A stretch of DNA of 40,189 bases. It comes from an uncultured Pseudomonadota bacterium (GTDB taxonomy: Bacteria > Pseudomonadota > Gammaproteobacteria > Burkholderiales > Burkholderiaceae). Of this stretch, positions 8,803-17,572 are shown in pieces; within the stretch, counting starts at the first letter, position 1; every line of letters starts with the position of its first letter. A program made the translations under genes and the position numbers. The stretch is taken from positions 1-40,189 of the forward strand of contig CAMLIZ010000027.1 of NCBI GenBank assembly GCA_946480245.1, in the 5' to 3' direction. The notes below the pieces were generated by a model that had not been told where the DNA came from, ran no database searches, and saw only the letters and a list, made by a program, of their open reading frames with translations.

Positions 8803-9975
8803 CCCCAGGCGACGCACCAGCCAGTTCCCGCCACCCACTGCACTGCCCATCAGCCAGAACAGCGGCGCCACTCCCAGCGTGGCGCCGGCCGCGCCGAACA
8901 GCAGCGGCATCACCGTGCTCGAGAAGTTGAGCGTCATGGAACGCAGCGCGATCGCCTCGCCATGACGGTCATGCGGCGTGAGGCGGTGCAGTGCCGACAG
9001 GATCATCGGCTGCACGCTGCCCAGCATCAGCCCCAGCGCCACGGCACACACCACCATCAGCCAGGGTGCGGGCACCAGCGGGTACACGGCGAAAACCAGT
9101 GCCGTGCCGACCATCGCGCCGCGCAGCACCTGCGCTTCCTCCATGCGGTGAGCCAGCCACGGGATCAGCAGCCGCACGCCGGCCACCGCGAGTGGAAACG
9201 CACCCAGCACCAGCCCGATCGTGGACGCACTGAAGCCGCGCTCGTGGCCGAGGATCGGCACGGCGAAACTGTGCACGTCCCAGCATGCGGACAGCAGCCA
9301 GTTCACGATCATCAGCCGCTGCAGGCCGGGCAGCTGCCATAGCTCCCACGCGTTGCGCCCGTGCGGCCGTTCCACCCGCCGTGGCCGCTCGCGAGGCACC
9401 GCGCGCGCCACGGCCACGCTGAGCAGCGGCAGCAGCAGCATGAAGGCATAGGCGGCCCAGAAGCCTGCCCCGTCGATGAGAAAGCCGGCCGCCACGGGGC
9501 CGACCACGTTGGCCAGTGCCGGGGCCAGGCCGAGCCAGCTGAACACGCGCACCCGCTCCGGGCCGGTGGTGGCGCTGCGGCCCGCCGTGCGCTGGATCGC
9601 GATCAGGCCGATGTTGGCGCCGCTGCCGGCCAGGCACGCGGCCGGGAACAGCAGCAGCAGGCCGGGCAGGCCAGGCACGGCGCTCGACAGCAGCGCCGTC
9701 GCGGCGCCCGTCACCGAGAACAGGGCGGCGATGTGCAGCGGCCGGTGATAGCCGTGGCGATCGGCCAGCCGTCCAGCCGGAAGCGCCAGCAGCACCGGTG
9801 CCGCGGCGAACAGGGCCATCAACAGGCCCACCACCCAGGGGCTGTAGCCCTCGTGCAGCGCCTGCAGCGGTGCCGCCATGCGCGTGCCGGCCATGGCCGC
9901 ATGCAGGCCCACCTGCCCCGCGATCAACGCAAACAGCGTGTGCGAGAAGCGCGTGCCCGCGGCTCCTTCAGGCAT
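8782..9975 (-). CDS. MFS transporter
   Basis: A 397-residue major facilitator with about twelve hydrophobic segments. The loop 2-3 signature is visible as ALPAGRLADRHGYHRP near residue 62. The central loop contains an Arg-rich stretch (RAVPRERPRRVERP), as usual between the two six-helix halves. The substrate cannot be told from sequence. The ATG at 9975 overlaps the 3' end of rmuC by 8 nt, so the two are translationally coupled, which need not mean a shared function. Its 3' end overlaps the convergent glutaredoxin-like gene. Confidence 0.85.
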   Translation of the reverse strand: MPEGAAGTRFSHTLFALIAGQVGLHAAMAGTRMAAPLQALHEGYSPWVVGLLMALFAAAPVLLALPAGRLADRHGYHRPLHIAALFSVTGAATALLSSAVPGLPGLLLLFPAACLAGSGANIGLIAIQRTAGRSATTGPERVRVFSWLGLAPALANVVGPVAAGFLIDGAGFWAAYAFMLLLPLLSVAVARAVPRERPRRVERPHGRNAWELWQLPGLQRLMIVNWLLSACWDVHSFAVPILGHERGFSASTIGLVLGAFPLAVAGVRLLIPWLAHRMEEAQVLRGAMVGTALVFAVYPLVPAPWLMVVCAVALGLMLGSVQPMILSALHRLTPHDRHGEAIALRSMTLNFSSTVMPLLFGAAGATLGVAPLFWLMGSAVGGGNWLVRRLGSEAEAA

Positions 9976-11317
9976 CGACCTGCGGCTCCTCGTCCAGCAG
10001 GCCCCCGGGCAGCAGCGCCTGGGCGCGCTCTTCGGGCAAGGCCTCGACGCTGCGCAGGCTGCGCTGCATGGCGCGCGTTCGTACCTCGGCGGCGGTGATG
10101 GTGTTGCTGGCCTCGTCGAGCTTCTTCTTGGTCTTGGCGAGCACGTCCCCGAACTTGCCGAATTCGGTCTTCACGGCGCCCAGCACCTCCCACACCTCGG
10201 CGCTGCGCTTTTCCAGCGCCAGCGTGCGAAAACCCATCTGCAGGCTGGTGAGGGTGGCCAGCAAGGTGGTGGGGCCGGTGAGCGTGATGCGGTGCTCGCG
10301 CTGCAGCGCCTCGAACAGCCCCGGACGGCGCAGTGCCTCCGCATACAAGCCCTCGGTGGGCACGAAGAGGATGCCGAAGTCGGTGGTGTGCGGCGCGGCG
10401 ATGTACTTCTGCGCAATCGAGCGCGCCTCCTGGCGCAGGCGCAATTCGATGGCCTTGGCCGCCGCCTCCACGCCCTCGCGGTCGGCCTGGTCGTGCGCCT
10501 CCAGCAAGCGCTCGTAGTCCTCGCGCGGAAACTTGCAGTCGATCGGCAGCCACATCGGCACGCCATCGTCGCGCCGCCCGGGGAGGCGGATCGCGAAATC
10601 GACCCGCGCGTTGCTGCCGGGGATGGTCTCCACATTGCGCGCGTACTGCTCCGGCGTGAGCACCTGCTCGAGCAGGCCGGCGAGTTGCACCTCGCCGAGC
10701 GTGCCGCGCGTCTTCACGTTGTTGAGCACGCGCGACAGCGAGCCCACGTCACGCGCCAGCGTCTGCATCTCGCCCAGGCCGCGGTGCACCTGCTCCAGGC
10801 GATCAGCCACCTGCTTGAAGCTTTCGCCCAGGCGCTGCTCGAGCGTGGCGTGCAGCTTTTCGTCCACGGTGGCGCGCATCTGCTCGAGCTTCTGCTCGTT
10901 GCCGGCCTGCAGAGCGGCAAGCTTCTGCTCCACGGTGGCACGCATCTCGGCCTGGCGCCGGTCATTGGCCTCGGCCACGCCACGCAGTTGTTCGTTCAAG
11001 GTGTCGGAGAAGCGCTTCAGCGCGTTCGCCTGGCCTTCGGCCATCTGCGCGAGCTGGATTCGGAAGCTGTCGATCTGCTCGTTCTGCGTGCGCGCCACGT
11101 CTCCGGACTGCGCCAGCAACCCTTGCTGGAACAGCGCCAGGCTCTGGCCCAGCTCCTGGCGCGTACCCTGCGCGCTGGCCTGCACGTCGCTGCGCAGCCC
11201 ACGCTCCAGCCGCTCCAGCGCCTCATTCAAGGGCGCTTCTGAACGTGGCCTCGAGACCAGCCACAGCAACAGCAGGAGATTCAGGACGAGCAGCGATATT
11301 TCGATCCAGACAGGCAT
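9968..11317 (-). CDS. rmuC: RmuC-family DNA recombination protein
   Basis: RmuC limits inversions at short inverted repeats and belongs to a nuclease-like family. This protein has 449 residues. An N-terminal membrane anchor (MPVWIEISLLVLNLLLLLWL) is followed by a long Gln/Glu-rich coiled coil (about 40-200). The conserved RmuC core then appears (GTLGEVQLAGLLEQVL, VDFAIRLPGR, PIDCKFPREDYERL, FVPTEGLYAEAL, GPTTLLATLTSLQMGFRTLAL). The open frame extends further upstream, but the ATG at 11317 begins exactly at the membrane anchor and the extension resembles nothing. The terminator of the PEP-CTERM gene ends 23 nt upstream, so rmuC needs its own promoter or read-through. Confidence 0.93.
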   Translation of the reverse strand: MPVWIEISLLVLNLLLLLWLVSRPRSEAPLNEALERLERGLRSDVQASAQGTRQELGQSLALFQQGLLAQSGDVARTQNEQIDSFRIQLAQMAEGQANALKRFSDTLNEQLRGVAEANDRRQAEMRATVEQKLAALQAGNEQKLEQMRATVDEKLHATLEQRLGESFKQVADRLEQVHRGLGEMQTLARDVGSLSRVLNNVKTRGTLGEVQLAGLLEQVLTPEQYARNVETIPGSNARVDFAIRLPGRRDDGVPMWLPIDCKFPREDYERLLEAHDQADREGVEAAAKAIELRLRQEARSIAQKYIAAPHTTDFGILFVPTEGLYAEALRRPGLFEALQREHRITLTGPTTLLATLTSLQMGFRTLALEKRSAEVWEVLGAVKTEFGKFGDVLAKTKKKLDEASNTITAAEVRTRAMQRSLRSVEALPEERAQALLPGGLLDEEPQVDA

Positions 11318-11339
11318 GCCCGGATTGTCGCAGCGGCCC

Positions 11340-11368
11340 AAAAAGAAAGCCGGCCCGAAGGCCGGCTT
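11340..11368 (-). terminator. Rho-independent terminator of the PEP-CTERM gene
   Basis: Read on minus, a perfect 9-bp stem AAGCCGGCC/GGCCGGCTT (11347-11355 with 11360-11368) closes a TTCG tetraloop and is followed by TCTTTTT (T run at 11340-11344). It starts 28 nt after the PEP-CTERM stop. This is the cleanest intrinsic terminator in the window. Confidence 0.92.
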
Positions 11369-11396
11369 GTGTCGGTAGGTGAGTCTTGAGAGCGGC

Positions 11397-11906
11397 TTAG
11401 CTGCTCTTGCGACGGCGGTACAGCGAACCGACCACACCCAGGCCGGCCAACAGCATCGCATAGGTCTCGGGTTCCGGCACCGGAGTGACGGTCGAGGTGA
11501 TGCTGTAGAAGCCACCGACGGAGCCGGTGGTATCGCCGGTGACCTGGTAGTAGTAGTCGCCAGCGGCCAGGCCCATCATGGTGTGCCAGGTGTTGCCCGT
11601 CGTGCCGTCGAACTTGTAGCTGCCGATCAGGTCATCGGTCGCGCCTGCTTCACGGAACAGCGACACCTGCCCGTTGTCCAGGCCCAGCACCGTCAGCAGG
11701 TTGTTTGCCACGGTCGTGCTGGCAACGTCCGACATCCCGGGGATGCTGAACGTGTACGTGTCGGTGAAGGAACCGACGCCTTCGTCATGCAGGGCGGCGG
11801 CCACTTCCAGGTCGTCGTGCACGCCCCAGTCCTGGCTCTGGTCGGCTGCATATGCTCCGACGGCAACGGCACTCAGTGCGGCGGCCGCCAACAACTTCAG
11901 TTTCAT
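11397..11906 (-). CDS. PEP-CTERM sorting-domain protein
   Basis: A 169-residue exported protein. An N-terminal signal peptide (MKLKLLAAAALSAVAVGAYA) is followed by a small Gly/Thr/Asp-rich beta-type domain (about 22-135). The C-terminal PEP-CTERM signal consists of VPEPETYAMLLAGLG, the rest of a hydrophobic helix and the basic tail RRRKSS. Such proteins are recognised by exosortase (XrtA/EpsH) and usually go to the cell surface in exopolysaccharide-producing bacteria. No exosortase gene is in this window. The ATG at 11906 has an AAGGAG site about 7 nt upstream. The gene is monocistronic, with its own terminator. The body of the protein is not recognised. Confidence 0.9.
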   Translation of the reverse strand: MKLKLLAAAALSAVAVGAYAADQSQDWGVHDDLEVAAALHDEGVGSFTDTYTFSIPGMSDVASTTVANNLLTVLGLDNGQVSLFREAGATDDLIGSYKFDGTTGNTWHTMMGLAAGDYYYQVTGDTTGSVGGFYSITSTVTPVPEPETYAMLLAGLGVVGSLYRRRKSS

Positions 11907-12317
11907 GCTTGCTCCTTATTGGATGGTCAGGCCCGACTGGCCCACGGGAGCAAGGGCAACGCGTATTCCTATGGATGTGCCCGGATCACCTCGACCCCGC
12001 GAATGAGGGGTCGGTTTTGAACGCCTTGCCGAGGTCGGCGCTGAACTTCGGCGAGAAGTACCTGTCCAGCGGCCGGCGCGCTTACTTGTGCTTGCAGGTA
12101 AGGCCCCACCGATCGGCTGCTTCACGACGACTTTGCGTCGGACTGGTGCAAGGGTTTCGATGCGCAACCGTGCCGCTCAAGCGGCCAGCAGCGCGTGCAC
12201 GATAAAGATTGCCGGGCCTGCGTAAGAACTTCTGGAGCAAGCGCGCCGGTACGCTGCCGCACCGGCGCACTCACATGAGAAGCAAGCTCCTGTACGACCG
12301 CCGCGGAGGCGCCAGGT
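11907..12317. other. 411-bp gap between waaA and the PEP-CTERM gene; possible coding remnant
   Basis: No complete gene is visible. On minus, 12081-11986 is open for 31 codons without ATG/GTG/TTG and encodes a protein-like tail (LDRYFSPKFSADLGKAFKTD, then PSFAGSR and a stop). It may be the end of a decayed gene, but I recognise no family. On plus, CGACCCC (11992-11998) and GGGGTCG (12007-12013) form a 7-bp hairpin followed by GTTTT, a weak terminator-like structure with no plus-strand gene upstream. The promoter of the PEP-CTERM gene must lie in the lower part but is not obvious. Confidence 0.35.
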
Positions 12318-13619
12318 TCACTCGCGTGTGTCGGATTGCTTCACAGCGGGCAGCAAGGCGAGCAGCCGACGGGCCATGCGCTTTGTGGCGCCACGGTGCG
12401 CCTGCGCGAACGCCAAGGCGCGCTCGGCCCGCTGCGCGTGCAAGGGGTCGACAGCCCACGCGATCGCGCATTGCACGGCCTCGTCGACCTGCGTCACACG
12501 GTGTGCTGCGCCCGCTTCGAGGGCGAGCTCGGCCGCCTGGGCGAAGTTGAAGGTGTGCGGCCCCATCACGACCGGGCATCCGCAGGCAGCCAACTCGATC
12601 AGGTTCTGGCCACCGAGCGGCGCAAAGCTGCCGCCGAGCAGGGCAGCATCCGCCATGCCTGCGTACATCGCCATTTCGCCCATGGAGTCGCCCAGCCACA
12701 CGTCGGCATCAGAGGCGGACGCGGGTGGCATGTCACCCCAGCCGCTGCGGCGCTCGAGCCGCAGATCGGCGTTGCGCACCATGCCCGCCACCTCGTCGAA
12801 GCGTTGCGGATGGCGCGGCACCAGCAGCAGCAACGGGCGCGGTGCCGGCTGCGCGCGCCAGGCGGCCAGCAGTGGCGCCTCTTCGCCTTCGCGCGTGCTG
12901 GCCGCCAGCACTACCGGCCGGCCCACCGCCTCGCGCCAGGCACGGCCCTGCGCCACGCGCTCGGGCGGCGGGGCCATGTCGAACTTGAGGTTGCCACACA
13001 CCTCCACCTCGCGCGCACCCGACTGGCGCAGGCGCCGGGCGTCGGCGTCGGTCTGCGCCAGCACCAGCGTCAGGCTGCGCACCGCCGGCAGCAGCAGGCG
13101 CTGCAGGCGCTGGCCCTTGCGATGGCTGCGCTCGCTGAGCCGTGCATTGGCCAGCACCATCGGCACGCCCGCCTGCTGCGCCGCCAGCAGAAGGCCCGGC
13201 CAGACCTCGGTTTCCATCAGCACGCCGAGCGCCGGACGGAAGTGGCGCAGGAAGCGGCGCACGGCGCCGGGCGTGTCGTAGGGCAGCCATGCCTGCGCGT
13301 CGCCCGGCCGCAGCAGGGCGCGGCCGGCCTCGCGGCCGGTGCCGGTGCCGTGCGTGAGCACCAGGCGCAGGCCGGGGTGCTGCGCGCGCAGCGCCTCGAG
13401 CAGCGGCGCCGCCGCACGGGTCTCGCCGAGCGACACGGCATGCAGCCACAGCGCCCCGGGCTGCGGACGCGCGCCGCTGTACAGGCCCAGGCGCTCGGGC
13501 AGCGCGTGCCGGTAGGTGCGCTCGCGGCGGCCGCGCCACCACAGGCGCGCCAGATACAAGGGGGTGAGCCCGCGCAGCAGCGCCGCGTAGCCGGCTCGCG
13601 CGATCGCCCCGCGTTTCAA
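12318..13619 (-). CDS. waaA: 3-deoxy-D-manno-octulosonic-acid (Kdo) transferase
   Basis: WaaA (KdtA) adds Kdo from CMP-Kdo to lipid IVA at the inner face of the cytoplasmic membrane, starting the LPS core. The 433-residue protein has the usual N-terminal anchor region (LLRGLTPLYLARLWWRGRRE). Family motifs are LWLHAVSLGET with the catalytic Glu, METEVWPGLL, ANARLSERS, NLKFDM, and the donor-site GGSFAPLGGQNLIE with MGPHTFNF. The start is a TTG at 13619 with a GGAG site about 6 nt upstream; no ATG lies nearby and the N-terminus aligns with the family from here. It lies 19 nt downstream of the phosphomannomutase gene and is probably co-transcribed with it. Confidence 0.95.
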   Translation of the reverse strand: MKRGAIARAGYAALLRGLTPLYLARLWWRGRRERTYRHALPERLGLYSGARPQPGALWLHAVSLGETRAAAPLLEALRAQHPGLRLVLTHGTGTGREAGRALLRPGDAQAWLPYDTPGAVRRFLRHFRPALGVLMETEVWPGLLLAAQQAGVPMVLANARLSERSHRKGQRLQRLLLPAVRSLTLVLAQTDADARRLRQSGAREVEVCGNLKFDMAPPPERVAQGRAWREAVGRPVVLAASTREGEEAPLLAAWRAQPAPRPLLLLVPRHPQRFDEVAGMVRNADLRLERRSGWGDMPPASASDADVWLGDSMGEMAMYAGMADAALLGGSFAPLGGQNLIELAACGCPVVMGPHTFNFAQAAELALEAGAAHRVTQVDEAVQCAIAWAVDPLHAQRAERALAFAQAHRGATKRMARRLLALLPAVKQSDTRE

Positions 13620-13638
13620 TCGCGCTCCGGCGTCGGCA

Positions 13639-15027
13639 CTAGTGCGCCGCAGCGGCGAACTGCGCGTCGGGCTTCACGGCGCGCAGCGCGGCCATGAAGT
13701 CATGCTCGATGCGGTGCAGCGCCTCGGCCGTATGGCCTTCGAAGCGCAGCACGAGCACCGGGGTGGTGTTGGACGCCCGGCACAGGCCGAAGCCGTCCGG
13801 GTAGTCGGCGCGCAGCCCGTCGATGGTGGTGATCTCCGCACCCGGGAACTTGGCGGTGGCGCGCAGCTGCTCGATCACGCGCGCCGGCTCGCCTTCCGCA
13901 CAGGGCACGTTGAGCTCGGGCGTGCTGAAGCTGGTGGGCAGTGCATTGAGCACCGCGCTGGGGTCGGCGCCGCGGCTCAGGATCTCGAGCAGGCGCGCGG
14001 CGGTGTACATGGCGTCGTCGAAGCCGTACCAGCGCTCCTTGAAGAAGATGTGGCCGCTCATCTCGCCGGCGATCGGCGCACCGGTTTCCTTCAGCTTGGC
14101 CTTGATCAGCGAGTGGCCGGTCTTCCACATCAGCGGCTGGCCGCCGTGGTCGCGGATGTCGGCCACCAGGCGCTGCGAGCACTTCACGTCGAAGATGATG
14201 GTGGCGCCGGCCTGGCGCTGCAGGATGTCGCGCGCGAACAGCATCAGCTGGCGGTCGGGGTAGATGATCTGGCCGTCCTTGGTGACCACGCCCAGCCGGT
14301 CGCCGTCGCCGTCGAAGGCCAGGCCGATCTCGGCGTCGGTGGTCTTCAGGGCCTGGATCAGGTCGGCCAGGTTCTCGGGCTTGGACGGGTCCGGATGGTG
14401 GTTCGGGAAGTCGCCGTCCACCTCGCTGTACAGCTCGATCACCTCGCAGCCGAGCGCGCGCAGGATGTGCGGCGCACTGGCGCCCGGAATGCCGTTGCCC
14501 GAATCGGCTACCACCTTCATCGGGCGCTTCAGCTTGCAGTCGCCGACGATGCGCTGCGCGTACTCGGCCTCGATGTCGGCATGCGTGACGCGCCCGCTGC
14601 CGCTGGCGTAATCCTCGGCCTCGATGCGGCGCTTCAGGCCCTGGATCTCCTCGCCGTAGATCGCGCGGCCGGCCAGCACCATCTTGAAGCCGTTGTAGTC
14701 CTTCGGGTTGTGGCTGCCCGTGACCTGAATGCACGAATGGCAGCCGATGTCGTCCCGCGTGGCGGCGGCGTAGTAGGCCATCGGCGTGGTCACGGCGCCG
14801 AGATCGAGCACATTGATGCCGCTGGCGGCCAGCCCGCGCGCCAGCGCGGCGGCCAGGCCCGGCCCCGAGAGGCGCCCGTCGCGCCCCACCGCGACCGCGC
14901 GTTCGCCGGCCTTCAGCGCCTCGGTGCCGAAGGCGCGGCCCAGGTGCTCGGCAAAGCGTTCGTCGATGGTCTTGCCGACGATGCCGCGAATGTCATAGGC
15001 CTTGAAGACGGAAGCGTCCACCTGCAT
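13639..15027 (-). CDS. Phosphomannomutase/phosphoglucomutase
   Basis: A 462-residue alpha-D-phosphohexomutase of the AlgC/ManB type that interconverts the 1- and 6-phosphates of mannose and glucose, supplying sugar nucleotides for LPS and exopolysaccharide. The N-terminus FKAYDIRGIVGKTI is typical. The phosphoserine loop is TGSHNPKDYNGFKMV, the metal loop is DGDGDRLG, the sugar-specificity loop is GEMSGHIFFKERW, and the C-terminal phosphate-binding loop contains RASNTTPVLVLRFE. The ATG at 15027 has an AAGGAA site. A TACAAT -10-like hexamer lies on minus at 15069-15074. It sits just upstream of waaA, consistent with envelope glycan synthesis. Confidence 0.93.
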   Translation of the reverse strand: MQVDASVFKAYDIRGIVGKTIDERFAEHLGRAFGTEALKAGERAVAVGRDGRLSGPGLAAALARGLAASGINVLDLGAVTTPMAYYAAATRDDIGCHSCIQVTGSHNPKDYNGFKMVLAGRAIYGEEIQGLKRRIEAEDYASGSGRVTHADIEAEYAQRIVGDCKLKRPMKVVADSGNGIPGASAPHILRALGCEVIELYSEVDGDFPNHHPDPSKPENLADLIQALKTTDAEIGLAFDGDGDRLGVVTKDGQIIYPDRQLMLFARDILQRQAGATIIFDVKCSQRLVADIRDHGGQPLMWKTGHSLIKAKLKETGAPIAGEMSGHIFFKERWYGFDDAMYTAARLLEILSRGADPSAVLNALPTSFSTPELNVPCAEGEPARVIEQLRATAKFPGAEITTIDGLRADYPDGFGLCRASNTTPVLVLRFEGHTAEALHRIEHDFMAALRAVKPDAQFAAAAH

Positions 15028-15088
15028 GCGTGTTCCTTTGTGCGTTGTTCCCTGCCCGGCCCCGGGCGATTGTAGGGAGCGGGCCGCC

Positions 15089-15733
15089 TCAGGCCGGCCT
15101 GGCGAAGCGCGCCTTCAGCGCGGTGCCCAGGACGATCAGGCCGGGGATCAGGATCATGGCCCAGAAGATCTGCGACAGATGCGCCTTGACCCACGGGATG
15201 TTGCCGAACAGGTAGCCGATGAGGGTGACGCTGCACACCCACAGCGCGCCGCCGCTCACGTCGAACAGCGTGAAGCGACGCCGGCTCATCTGCGCCACGC
15301 CGGCCACGAAGGGCGCGAAAGTGCGCACGAACGGCATGAAGCGCGCCAGCACGATCGTGATGCCGCCGTACTGCTCGTAGAACGCATGCGCCTGGTCGAA
15401 GGCGCGCCGGTTGAACCAGCGCGACTGCTCCCAGCCGAACACCCGCGGACCCACCCAGCGGCCGATCGTGTAGTTGCTCTGGTTGCCGGCCACCGCGGCG
15501 GCCGTGAGCAGCGTCAGCGACATGCCGATGTCCATCACGCCCGCGCCGCACAAGGTGCCCACCACGAACAGCAGCGAGTCGCCGGGCAGGAACGGCATCA
15601 CCACCACGCCGGTCTCGACGAAGATGATCAGGAACAGCAGCGCGTACACCCAGCCGCCGTAGGCTTGCACGAAATCCTGCAGGTGCCGGTCGAGGTGAAA
15701 GACGAAGTCGAGAACGAAGGCGGCGATGTCCAT
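15089..15733 (-). CDS. DedA-family membrane protein
   Basis: A 214-residue integral membrane protein of the DedA (SNARE-associated/VTT) family, related to polyprenyl-phosphate and phospholipid flippases. Family motifs are FVETGVVVMPFLPGDSLLF with the conserved Glu and PGD, NYTIGRWVGPRVF, and the amphipathic segment VLARFMPFVRTFAPFVAG. The ATG at 15733 is chosen because the recognisable DedA sequence begins there; the frame stays open upstream through mutL without similarity. It diverges from mutL across 33 bp and is followed 61 nt later by the phosphomannomutase gene. Confidence 0.92.
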   Translation of the reverse strand: MDIAAFVLDFVFHLDRHLQDFVQAYGGWVYALLFLIIFVETGVVVMPFLPGDSLLFVVGTLCGAGVMDIGMSLTLLTAAAVAGNQSNYTIGRWVGPRVFGWEQSRWFNRRAFDQAHAFYEQYGGITIVLARFMPFVRTFAPFVAGVAQMSRRRFTLFDVSGGALWVCSVTLIGYLFGNIPWVKAHLSQIFWAMILIPGLIVLGTALKARFARPA

Positions 15734-15760
15734 TGGGCGCAGATTATCGTTCCCTAGAAT
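15733..15760 (+). promoter_or_regulatory. Candidate mutL promoter, possibly giving a leaderless mRNA
   Basis: TTGGGC (15733-15738) and TAGAAT (15755-15760) are 16 bp apart in the 33-bp gap between dedA and mutL. The expected transcription start, about 7 nt after the -10, falls on the mutL ATG at 15767, and no Shine-Dalgarno sequence is visible. The -35 overlaps the dedA start codon. Confidence 0.5.
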
Positions 15761-15766
15761 GCCGCG

Positions 15767-17572
15767 ATGACTTCCGCCGTGCTCGACACGCCCGCCCGCC
15801 GCCCGATCCGCGAACTGCCCGACGAGCTGGTGAGCCAGATCGCCGCCGGCGAGGTGGTGGAGCGGCCGGCCTCGGTGGTGCGCGAGTTGGTCGACAACGC
15901 GCTCGATGCCGGTGCCACTCAGATCAACGTCAAGCTGATGGCCGGCGGCGTGCGCGCCATCGTGGTGGAGGACGACGGCTGCGGCATCGCCGCGCCCGAG
16001 CTGCCGCTGGCACTGAAGCGCCACGCCACCAGCAAGATCGCATCACTGGGCGATCTGGAACAAGTGGCGACGATGGGCTTTCGCGGCGAGGCCCTGGCCG
16101 CGATCTCGTCGATCGCCGAACTGGCGCTCGTCAGCCGCACCGCCGACGCACCGCATGCGCAGCGGCTGGACGCGCGCACCGGCGAATGCGCGCCGGCCGC
16201 GCGTGCCGAAGGCACCAGCGTGGAGGTGCGCGAGTTGTTCTTCAGCACGCCGGCGCGCCGCAAGTTCCTGAAGACCGACGCCACCGAACTGGCGCACTGC
16301 GTGGAAGCCGTGCGCCGCCATGCCCTGGCGCGGCCCGAAGTCGGCTTTGCCGTGTGGCACGAAGGGCGGCTGGTGGAGCAATGGCGCGCCGCCTCGCCCG
16401 AGCAGCGGGTGCGCGACGTGCTGGGCGCCGAGTTCGACGCCGAGAGCCGGCCGCTGACGCTGCAGCTGGGGCCCCTGCGCCTCACCGGCCGTGCCGGCCT
16501 GCCGACGGCGGCGCGCGCGCGTACCGACCAGCAGTACCTGTACGTAAACGGCCGCTACGTGCGCGACAAGCTGGTGTCGCATGCCGTGCGCTCCGCCTAC
16601 GAGGACGTGCTGCACGGCAGTCGACAGCCGGCCTACCTGCTGTTCGTCGACATTGCGCCGGAGCTGGTGGATGTGAACGTGCACCCGACGAAGATCGAGG
16701 TGCGGTTTCGGGACGGGCGCGCCGTGCATCACGCCGTGCGCCAAGCGTTCGAAACCGCGTTGGCCGTGAGCGCCGACCCACCCGGCGGCCTGGCCGAGCC
16801 TGAGCTGCGGCGGCCGCAGGGCGGCCCGGGCGCGCAACAAGCCGCGCCGACCTGGCAGCGGCCCACCGCGGCGCAGGTGTCGCTGGCCTTGCAGCAGACC
16901 GCCGAGCTGTATGCGCAGGAGCCGCGGCCGCCCTGGACGCCCGTCGCGCAGACCGCGCCGGCGCCGATGCCGGACGCGGCGTCCGACGACTGGCCCTTGG
17001 GCCGGGCCATTGCACAGATCCAGGGGGTCTACATCCTCGCCGAGAACCGGCACGGCCTGGTCATCGTCGACATGCACGCCGCGCACGAGCGCATCGTCTA
17101 CGAGCGTTTGAAGGCCACCACGAACGCCGCGCAGATCGAGGCCCAGCCGCTGCTGATCCCGGTGACCTTTGCCGCCACGCCGTCGGAGGTGGCCACCGCC
17201 GAGGCGCAGCAGGCCACGCTGCGCGAACTGGGCCTCGACGTGGCGCCGCTGTCGCCCGGCGTGCTGGCCATTCGCTCCAAGCCCGCGGCGCTGCGCGATG
17301 CGGACCCGGTGGAGCTGGTGCGCTCGGTGCTCGCCGAGCTGGGCGACACCGACGGCAGCCGCGTGGTGCAGCGCGCGCGCGACGAGGTGCTGGCCACAAT
17401 GGCCTGCCACGGTGCCGTGCGCGCGAACCGCCAGCTCACGCTGGCCGAGATGAACGCGCTGCTGCGCGACATGGAACGCACCGAGCGCGCCGACCAGTGC
17501 AACCACGGCCGGCCCACCTGGCGCCAGCTGTCGATGCGCGAGCTCGACGCGCTGTTCCTGCGCGGGCGCTGA
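15767..17572 (+). CDS. mutL: DNA mismatch repair protein MutL
   Basis: A 601-residue MutL. The GHKL ATPase half has ELVDNALDAGAT, EDDGCGI, TMGFRGEAL and GTSVEVRELFFSTPARRKFL. A Pro/Ala/Gln-rich linker (about 335-405) joins it to the C-terminal dimerisation domain. That domain contains DMHAAHERIVYE (435-446), which fits the metal-dependent endonuclease motif DxHA(x)2E(x)4E with Met in place of the usual Gln. The accessory motifs ACHGAVRA and CNHGRP are also present. The protein is therefore predicted to nick DNA itself, as expected in bacteria without MutH. The stop overlaps the next ATG by one base (TGATG). Confidence 0.97.
   Translation: MTSAVLDTPARRPIRELPDELVSQIAAGEVVERPASVVRELVDNALDAGATQINVKLMAGGVRAIVVEDDGCGIAAPELPLALKRHATSKIASLGDLEQVATMGFRGEALAAISSIAELALVSRTADAPHAQRLDARTGECAPAARAEGTSVEVRELFFSTPARRKFLKTDATELAHCVEAVRRHALARPEVGFAVWHEGRLVEQWRAASPEQRVRDVLGAEFDAESRPLTLQLGPLRLTGRAGLPTAARARTDQQYLYVNGRYVRDKLVSHAVRSAYEDVLHGSRQPAYLLFVDIAPELVDVNVHPTKIEVRFRDGRAVHHAVRQAFETALAVSADPPGGLAEPELRRPQGGPGAQQAAPTWQRPTAAQVSLALQQTAELYAQEPRPPWTPVAQTAPAPMPDAASDDWPLGRAIAQIQGVYILAENRHGLVIVDMHAAHERIVYERLKATTNAAQIEAQPLLIPVTFAATPSEVATAEAQQATLRELGLDVAPLSPGVLAIRSKPAALRDADPVELVRSVLAELGDTDGSRVVQRARDEVLATMACHGAVRANRQLTLAEMNALLRDMERTERADQCNHGRPTWRQLSMRELDALFLRGR

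Noticed and set aside
12082..12270. 62-codon minus-strand frame in the waaA/PEP-CTERM gap
   Set aside because: Its product looks random (Arg/Ala-rich) and no ribosome site or family is visible.
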